A stretch of 5,139 nt of DNA, from the NCBI GenBank assembly GCA_007133925.1, contig SLLU01000057.1:1-5139 (forward strand). Direction: 5' to 3'. Every line of letters begins with the position of its first letter. The stretch's first letter is position 1. Source of the DNA: Candidatus Halarchaeoplasma halalkaliphilum. Lineage in GTDB: Archaea > Thermoplasmatota > Thermoplasmata > Halarchaeoplasmatales > Halarchaeoplasmataceae. Under the pieces are notes generated by a model. The model had not been told where the DNA came from. It saw nothing but the letters and a program-made list of their open reading frames with translations, and ran no database searches. The position numbers and the translations under genes are program-made. Shown here one piece after another: positions 1 to 3,886 of this stretch.

Positions 1-823
1 CGGAAACACATTGGTGGGGGGAGATGTGTCCGTTGATGGGAAGATGGTATTGGGAAAGGATTCCGTTATAGAGGGGTCCATCGATGCCTCGGGAGATATT
101 GAATTGGGTGAAAACTGCAAGATACGCGGCAACATAGCATCTTCACAAGGTCATATCATCCTGGCCACCGGATGTGTGGTGGAAGGCTTCGTCAGGGGCA
201 CCTCCCTGAGTTTTGGAAGTAAGGTTGAAACCATGGATATAGAGAGCGACGGGGACGTAGAGGTAGGCGAAGAATCCGTGGTGGGAGAGATATCCGCCCT
301 GGGCAACGTGAAACTGGACATAGGCGCCCGGGTCCAGGGGAGTGTGGAATATGCGGGAACCATGCAGGCAGATAAGTGGGTCACCATCACTGGTTCGTTA
401 CTGCCCCGTACCCGGGATGAGATCGAACACGGCAGCAGAGCCGCCGATGAACAGGAAATGGTGGAAGAATCGGTGGATGAGGTCACGGAAGAAGAACCGG
501 TTATCGAGGTAAAGGAGATGGAGACGGGGTACGTAGAGTACGAAGAAGAGGAGCACGAAGAAGAAGAGCACGAAGAAGAGGAGTACGAGGAAGAAGAGCA
601 CGAGGAAGAAGAGCACGAAGAAGAAGAGCACGAGGAAGAAGAGCACGAGGAAGAAGAGCACGAGGAAGAAGAGCACGAGGAAGAAGAGCACGAGGAAGAA
701 GAGCACGAAGAAGAGGAGTACGAGGAAGAGGAGTACGAGGAAGAGGAGCACGAAGGAGAGAACGAAGAAGAGTACGAAGAAGAGTCCCTATCAAAGGAAG
801 ATCTCATATTCGGTGTGGACTGA
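1..823 (+). CDS. Bactofilin-like polymer-forming protein with Glu4-His/Tyr repeat tail (5' partial)
   Basis: The frame is open to the left edge (codons begin at base 2), so the start is missing; the TTG at 11 lies within a continuing repeat (GNTLVGGDVSVDG) and is probably not the start. About 133 visible residues show short glycine-punctuated strands of the type G-x-hydrophobic-x-hydrophobic-G (GSIDASGDIELG, GNIASSQGHIIL, VQGSVEYAG), the periodicity of a right-handed beta-helix as in bactofilins. Known bactofilins self-assemble into filaments without nucleotide and act in cell shape, often at the membrane; archaeal relatives (halofilins) have been described in haloarchaea. The remaining roughly 140 residues are extremely acidic, with 14 perfect EEEEH/EEEEY pentads, then tetrads, then a non-repetitive tip LSKEDLIFGVD. 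A tail this long and regular is unusual for the family. The stop is TGA at 821-823, 6 bp from the convergent lipoprotein stop. Family assignment is by pattern only; another beta-helix family is possible. Confidence 0.75.
   Translation, partial: GNTLVGGDVSVDGKMVLGKDSVIEGSIDASGDIELGENCKIRGNIASSQGHIILATGCVVEGFVRGTSLSFGSKVETMDIESDGDVEVGEESVVGEISALGNVKLDIGARVQGSVEYAGTMQADKWVTITGSLLPRTRDEIEHGSRAADEQEMVEESVDEVTEEEPVIEVKEMETGYVEYEEEEHEEEEHEEEEYEEEEHEEEEHEEEEHEEEEHEEEEHEEEEHEEEEHEEEEHEEEEYEEEEYEEEEHEGENEEEYEEESLSKEDLIFGVD
542..751 (+). repeat. 14-copy, 15-bp in-frame tandem repeat encoding EEEEH/EEEEY
   Basis: Fourteen uninterrupted units fill 210 bp exactly. The commonest unit is gaggaagaagagcac, identical in units 4, 5 and 7-11 (587-616 and 632-706); unit 6 differs by one synonymous base. 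Outer units use other Glu codon mixes (gaagaagaggag in units 1, 3 and 12; gaggaagaggag in 13 and 14). Units 3, 12 and 13 end in tac (Tyr) instead of cac (His), a single transition. Identical units in the middle and diverged units at the edges are the usual mark of recent expansion by slippage or unequal exchange. Indels of whole units keep the frame. Confidence 0.97.
752..787 (+). repeat. Three degenerate 12-bp units (EGEN-EEEY-EEES) flanking the 15-bp array
   Basis: Directly after the last perfect pentad the period changes from five to four residues: gaaggagagaac, gaagaagagtac, gaagaagagtcc. The second and third units differ only in the last codon. They look like a decayed or older version of the neighbouring array, and they lead into the unique C-terminal tip. 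Confidence 0.7.
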
Positions 824-844
824 CACTTTTCAACTGTGTTTTTT
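823..844 (+). terminator. Possible T-tract terminator of the bactofilin gene
   Basis: After the stop codon, ACAC (823-826) can pair with GTGT (836-839), and a run of T (839-844) follows. The stem is only 4 bp with a 9-nt loop, so the T run is the main signal, as expected for archaeal termination. It lies inside the 3' end of the opposing lipoprotein gene. Confidence 0.35.
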
Positions 845-1837
845 GGTCAATTCGATATAGGTCAGATCGTCTATTTCTACCCCCATCAGGGTACCGGATA
901 CGTGCCCTATACCGAAAGCGAAACCGGTATAGCTCATCCGATTCTCTATGCTGGTGATGTTCAGGTCGATGTCGTATTCTTCCGATGTGATCTCCCATGA
1001 AAAAGCGAACCTGTCTTTAAAGGAAGTCGGGGTTATAACGATGTCATCCACGGTCACCACCTTGCCATCTGCACGGACATACATGGCATATCGGACGTTT
1101 CCCCCCAGAGAGCCGTAGAGATCCACGATCTTCACCTCGTTGCCCTGATCATCCCAGAAAGCGAACCAGTCCCATTTCATCTCGTTCAACCATCCTCTCA
1201 GATTCTCCAGCCATGCCTGCCCTCTCACCTCGTATACCTCACCGTCCATCTCCATGGTACCCCTGACGGTGCAGTTGGTGAATGCGTGGAACCTGTAATA
1301 CTCCCTGCCTATGTCCACCTGACCGTCGAACATGGTCGCAGGGGGCTTTTCAGATTCCAGCTCTACGTCCAGTATGATATCCCCTCCATCCAGTTCTATG
1401 TATGATATCAGGTCGTAATGGAAGGCCTCCCCTTCCCGAACCTTCAATACATCCATGGGCATATCTTCCATATACTGGTTCTCGAAGTTCATGTTCAACT
1501 TACCTTCGGGAAGTGTTTGGCTGCCGTACATACGGGCACTGGCGGTAAAATCTGGAACGCTTATGAAAACATCCTTGAAATTGGGGAGATAAAGAAGGAT
1601 CAGGTACATGCTCTCCACGTCCTCGTCAGGAAAATCAAGCCTGAAGCCTATGGAGATCCAGGTATCCTTCTCGTGATGCATGCCTTCCTCGTCGGGGAAC
1701 CTCATGTCCGTGTTCGGGATCACATAGGGGTAGCTGGTCCAGTCACTCTCATCACCCCCAGAATCCAGGCATCCGGATAGTGTTACGGTACCCAGGATCA
1801 AGAGCACCGCCATCACCGATGTTATCCTTTTATCCAT
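830..1837 (-). CDS. Secreted lipoprotein with AttH/CrtC lipocalin-like domain
   Basis: 335 residues. The N-terminus is a lipoprotein signal: MDKR, a hydrophobic run, then the lipobox LSGC with Cys23, followed by a Gly/Asp/Ser linker; the mature protein should be lipid-anchored on the outer face of the membrane. Residues about 178-335 follow the order seen in the AttH/CrtC (hydroxyneurosporene synthase, lipocalin-like) family: REYYRFHAF, then VRGTMEMDGEVYEVRGQAWLEN (188-212 region), then KWDWFAFWDDQGNE (221-234), and a final segment YTGFAFGIGHVSGT ending in YIELT (327-331). The acidic/basic/Trp cluster that normally follows the GxAW motif (D-x-E-W-like) is replaced by LENLRG, so carotenoid hydratase activity is doubtful and ligand binding is more likely. 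Two sequons (N188-C-T, N293-I-T) could be N-glycosylated. ATG at 1837 is supported by the signal peptide and by a TATA-like box 33 nt upstream; no usable ribosome binding site is seen, which suggests a leaderless mRNA. Confidence 0.75.
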   Translation of the reverse strand: MDKRITSVMAVLLILGTVTLSGCLDSGGDESDWTSYPYVIPNTDMRFPDEEGMHHEKDTWISIGFRLDFPDEDVESMYLILLYLPNFKDVFISVPDFTASARMYGSQTLPEGKLNMNFENQYMEDMPMDVLKVREGEAFHYDLISYIELDGGDIILDVELESEKPPATMFDGQVDIGREYYRFHAFTNCTVRGTMEMDGEVYEVRGQAWLENLRGWLNEMKWDWFAFWDDQGNEVKIVDLYGSLGGNVRYAMYVRADGKVVTVDDIVITPTSFKDRFAFSWEITSEEYDIDLNITSIENRMSYTGFAFGIGHVSGTLMGVEIDDLTYIELTKKHS

Positions 1838-1865
1838 TTAACCGACTAACAAAAGGACCTCTACC

Positions 1866-1874
1866 TAATAAAAA
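1866..1874 (-). promoter_or_regulatory. TATA-like box of the lipoprotein gene
   Basis: On the minus strand this reads TTTTTATTA within CAAATTTTTATTAGG. Its centre is 33 nt before the ATG, which places transcription start within about 10 nt of the start codon and fits a leaderless or very short-leader transcript. A purine-rich GAGGT lies about 19 nt before the ATG, too far to serve as a Shine-Dalgarno site. Confidence 0.5.
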
Positions 1875-1890
1875 TTTGTGACGCTGTGGC

Positions 1891-1941
1891 ATAAAGAAAA
1901 TAAAAAGTGAAGGGTTTTTTGTACGTTATTTCCGAAAAAAA
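1891..1941 (-). terminator. T-rich termination region after the cold-shock gene
   Basis: On the minus strand, T7 (1941-1935) begins three bases beyond the stop codon, and a second T-rich stretch, TTTTTATTTTCTTTAT, lies at 1906-1891. No strong hairpin precedes either. Tandem oligo-T tracts are the typical archaeal terminator and would separate this transcript from the lipoprotein gene downstream. Confidence 0.5.
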
Positions 1942-1943
1942 GA

Positions 1944-2138
1944 TCACTGGACCTTTTTGACATTAACTGCCCGCGGTCCCCTGTCGCTGGGTTCCGATTC
2001 GAATTCGACGATGTCATCCTCTCGCAGGAATCCTCCTTCGATGTCGCTGCTGTGCACGAATAAATCCTTGTCACCTTCGTCAGGCTGAATGAATCCAAAA
2101 TTTTTCATCGCGTTAAAGAACTTGACTTTTCCTCTCAT
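1944..2138 (-). CDS. Cold-shock-domain (CspA-type) nucleic-acid-binding protein
   Basis: 64 residues, the normal length for a single cold-shock domain. The start is MRGKVKFFNA; the RNP1 motif is KNFGFI (12-17) and RNP2 is DLFVH (25-29), which place aromatic residues on the single-strand-binding face. The end, GPRAVNVKKVQ, matches the family C-terminus. The usual Trp of the KWFN motif is Phe (F7). Such proteins bind single-stranded RNA or DNA and act as RNA chaperones; among archaea they occur patchily, mainly in cool-growing euryarchaea, and are rare in hyperthermophiles. I chose ATG 2138 rather than in-frame codons up to 2279 because a perfect Shine-Dalgarno sits 7 nt upstream and the family begins here. 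The gene is divergent from the membrane protein at 2263. Confidence 0.95.
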   Translation of the reverse strand: MRGKVKFFNAMKNFGFIQPDEGDKDLFVHSSDIEGGFLREDDIVEFESEPSDRGPRAVNVKKVQ

Positions 2139-2145
2139 ATCTGGT

Positions 2146-2153
2146 TCACCTCC
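2146..2153 (-). promoter_or_regulatory. Strong Shine-Dalgarno GGAGGTGA preceded by an A9 tract
   Basis: On the minus strand the leader reads A9 (2162-2154), then GGAGGTGA, then 7 nt, then ATG at 2138. The match to the 16S rRNA 3' end is essentially complete. It fixes the start of the cold-shock gene and is the only good ribosome binding site among the internal gene starts in the window. Confidence 0.9.
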
Positions 2154-2188
2154 TTTTTTTTTATTGTACCCCTGTCTATACCCGATGG

Positions 2189-2196
2189 TATAAATA
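2189..2196 (-). promoter_or_regulatory. TATA box of the cold-shock gene
   Basis: TATAAATA on the plus strand reads TATTTATA on the minus strand. Its centre is 54 nt before the ATG, so transcription would start near 2166 and give a leader of roughly 28 nt containing the A9 tract and the ribosome binding site. The near-symmetric box could also be read from the plus strand, but there it would give a long leader without a ribosome binding site. Confidence 0.6.
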
Positions 2197-2223
2197 GTTA
2201 TGGGTCCCAACATCTCAAAAATC

Positions 2224-2231
2224 TTTTTATA
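2224..2231 (+). promoter_or_regulatory. TATA-like box of the divergent membrane-protein gene
   Basis: TTTTTATA is centred about 35 nt before the ATG at 2263, the same spacing as for the other leaderless-type genes here. The predicted transcription start is about 8-10 nt before the ATG. No Shine-Dalgarno lies at a workable distance (GGTGA is 16 nt upstream). Confidence 0.55.
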
Positions 2232-2245
2232 CACCGGCAGCGGTG
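2232..2245 (+). promoter_or_regulatory. Inverted repeat CACCG-GCAG-CGGTG, possible operator
   Basis: Perfect 5-bp arms are separated by 4 bp, directly abutting the TATA-like box and ending before the predicted transcription start. A regulator bound here would block RNA polymerase entry. It is short enough to be chance, and no second copy is seen near the other genes. Confidence 0.3.
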
Positions 2246-2262
2246 AAACCAAAGGGTCTGCT

Positions 2263-3534
2263 ATGGAGAAGACGATCACGTTGATAACGGTCCTGTGCCT
2301 TTCACTGGTATCCCTACACGGAGCGTCCGTTACATGGGATGAGGATCCATCCCATTCCTACGGCTGGATATACGACTTTTCATTAAATCAAGACGAGTTA
2401 AAAAACATGGTGGATGGAGAGGGTACGGAAGTCACCATCTCTCGGAATAACGGAGGTTATGTACTTCTTTTTAGCATGGAGTATGCAGGGTTCCACGATG
2501 ACCATCACATCTTCAATTATTTTGGTGGATACTACTCCAGAGGTAACATCCATCTGTCCATGGAGTTCGAGTACGATGGTATGCCTTCCACTGGAGAGAT
2601 CCCCATGAACATCAAATCGGTGGAGAGCGATTTTCAAGGCAGCCTGTGGGTACGTGAACACCTCTACCAGAGTTCTAACGTAACGGCGTACGGTGTAGTG
2701 AAGCAGACGGTTGAAACCAGGGGCGGTGTGGACGTAGCCATGGATATGGATATGACCACAAAAGACAAGACCTCGGGACTCTCCCTACAATATTCGCTGA
2801 AGAACCAATGGGATATGGAAATGACCGTACAATACGAACCGCCACTACCCTGGATGCCAAAGTCAACATCCGGTTTCAGGGAGGACATCAACGCATCCTA
2901 CTCAGGTCACCTCCAGGGCATGGTAAAACTGAATCTGGATTACGATCTCCCGTATCCGAAAGTGGACCAGGATATTCGGACACCCCTTGAGGGCAGGGAG
3001 ATCATACCAGGAGATATCCTGTTCAAGGGGGGAAACGTCTACGAACTCCCCTCCCCTGTGTTGGGCTGCGTGAACCTCGGTCACGAAGCAGTCCTGCATA
3101 AAGCCCAAGTTCACGACTACCAGGATGTTTTCCTCATGGACTCTTTGGGATCCCGCAAAGAGGCACGGCTTGACGGTCAGACATATGTGTATCAAAGAAA
3201 GCCATCCATAGACGGTTTCTTCTACGAACCCTGTCTGAGGGCCGCCAACGAATACCTTGGGACGGACGTACTGGTTTTGGACTCGGAACTACGATCATCC
3301 ACATCCTTCACCTCCGGGGAGGTGGAAGCCTTCAGGGATGACAAGGAGGGATTCTTCCAGGAACGTATCACTGAATCAGGTGCCCCGTCCTGGTTATTGT
3401 TCGCTGCCATAGTAGGGGCGGTATTCATAACTGTCCTTCTCATGGGAATAGCACTTTTTTCAAAAAAGAAGAGACCCACGAAGTACTACCCTGAAGAACC
3501 TTACCAACCCCCGGGTGTGCGAGAGAATAAGTGA
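2263..3534 (+). CDS. Unrecognised single-span surface protein (signal peptide, ectodomain, one TM)
   Basis: 423 residues; I do not recognise the family. Residues 1-21 form a Sec-type signal peptide (MEKT, hydrophobic core, HGA likely cleavage site). Residues about 22-375 form an outside domain rich in alternating polar/hydrophobic strands (for example VTISRNNGGYVLLFSMEYAG, 57-76) and in Asp, Tyr and Met, suggesting beta-sandwich or lipocalin-like sheets. There are two Cys in it (269, 324), which could form a disulfide, and sequons at N139-V-T and N210-A-S. A single transmembrane helix spans about 377-399, followed by SKKKRPTK as a stop-transfer signal and a Tyr/Pro-rich cytoplasmic tail, YYPEEPYQPPG (408-418). 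I prefer ATG 2263 to the in-frame ATG at 2200, because 2200 would put 21 non-hydrophobic residues before the signal peptide and would precede the TATA-like box. The stop lies 4 bp from the convergent zinc-protein stop. Confidence 0.85.
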   Translation: MEKTITLITVLCLSLVSLHGASVTWDEDPSHSYGWIYDFSLNQDELKNMVDGEGTEVTISRNNGGYVLLFSMEYAGFHDDHHIFNYFGGYYSRGNIHLSMEFEYDGMPSTGEIPMNIKSVESDFQGSLWVREHLYQSSNVTAYGVVKQTVETRGGVDVAMDMDMTTKDKTSGLSLQYSLKNQWDMEMTVQYEPPLPWMPKSTSGFREDINASYSGHLQGMVKLNLDYDLPYPKVDQDIRTPLEGREIIPGDILFKGGNVYELPSPVLGCVNLGHEAVLHKAQVHDYQDVFLMDSLGSRKEARLDGQTYVYQRKPSIDGFFYEPCLRAANEYLGTDVLVLDSELRSSTSFTSGEVEAFRDDKEGFFQERITESGAPSWLLFAAIVGAVFITVLLMGIALFSKKKRPTKYYPEEPYQPPGVRENK

Positions 3535-3538
3535 ATTA

Positions 3539-3829
3539 TCATTTCTTTGTGATGCTGAAAGCCGCCAGAAACCCAACCCTTTGCTTGGCACACCAATCCG
3601 ATCCGCACTCGGGACATTTCAGATCGTCGGGTAATTTTTCTGTTATGCGTGCCCCGCACCTGCACTTCATACCTCCCGGTGTTCTCTCGGGAGTATTTTT
3701 GGCCTTTTCTCTATGAACTGTGAAAATATGTTCCTTGTAGGCCTCCTTGACATTTTCGCGCTTATAGCCTGTGTGCTCCCAATCACAACCGTTCTCATAG
3801 GTGCATTTGACTCTGTATATGGGGGACAT
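3539..3829 (-). CDS. Small two-module zinc protein (DUF1059-like C2H2 plus zinc ribbon)
   Basis: 96 residues. The N-terminal half has C9-x5-C15-x18-H34-x4-H39, ending in EHIFTVHREK, close to the small DUF1059 pattern (two Cys, a helix with Glu/Lys, then HxxxxH). The C-terminal half has C56-R-C58-x13-C72-P-E-C75, a zinc ribbon, with an extra Cys80 nearby. Each half could bind one zinc. The protein is basic at both ends and has no signal peptide or membrane segment, so it is cytoplasmic; binding to nucleic acid or protein is plausible but not shown. ATG 3829 has no ribosome binding site but has a TATA-like box 32 nt upstream, consistent with a leaderless mRNA. The gene lies 57 bp downstream of the membrane protein on the same strand, yet its own promoter suggests independent expression. 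Confidence 0.85.
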   Translation of the reverse strand: MSPIYRVKCTYENGCDWEHTGYKRENVKEAYKEHIFTVHREKAKNTPERTPGGMKCRCGARITEKLPDDLKCPECGSDWCAKQRVGFLAAFSITKK

Positions 3830-3856
3830 GATTGAAAGCCTATAACTTGAGGTATG

Positions 3857-3866
3857 TAATATAATT
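3857..3866 (-). promoter_or_regulatory. TATA-like box of the zinc-protein gene
   Basis: The minus strand reads AATTATATTA, centred about 32 nt before the ATG at 3829. It lies in the 57-bp gap after the upstream gene's TAG stop. The spacing predicts a leaderless transcript. Confidence 0.5.
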
Positions 3867-3870
3867 TACG

Positions 3871-3878
3871 CAGGCCTG
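3871..3878 (-). promoter_or_regulatory. 8-bp palindrome CAGGCCTG upstream of the TATA-like box
   Basis: A perfect palindrome lies 4 bp upstream of the AT-rich box, in the position of the archaeal BRE or of an activator site. It could equally be the base of a weak terminator for the upstream gene, since AT-rich sequence follows. It is short and may be chance. Confidence 0.25.
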
Positions 3879-3886
3879 TGAATTAA

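Noticed and set aside
542..751. CRISPR-like or regulatory iteron array
   Set aside because: Units are 15 bp, directly abutting with no spacers, and are in frame with a coding sequence, so this is a coding minisatellite.
151..807. Minus-strand frames rich in SSSSC, LLFLV or LLPRA repeats opposite the bactofilin tail
   Set aside because: They are translations of the complement of the GAA/GAG repeat. The plus-strand frame continues a recognisable beta-helix domain and explains the repeat.
1418..1780. 120-residue plus-strand ORF inside the lipoprotein gene
   Set aside because: It is a shadow of the minus-strand gene, with no ribosome binding site, promoter or recognisable motif.
2200..2262. Upstream start for the surface protein at ATG 2200
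   Set aside because: It would place a 21-residue polar stretch before the signal peptide and lies upstream of the TATA-like box centred about 35 nt before ATG 2263.
1944..2279. Longer form of the cold-shock protein starting at 2279
   Set aside because: The extra 47 residues have no family counterpart, span the ribosome binding site and TATA box, and overlap the start of the divergent gene. ATG 2138 has a perfect ribosome binding site.
3531..3716. Plus-strand small ORF after the surface protein
   Set aside because: It overlaps the zinc protein on the opposite strand, whose paired Cys/His motifs clearly mark the real coding strand.
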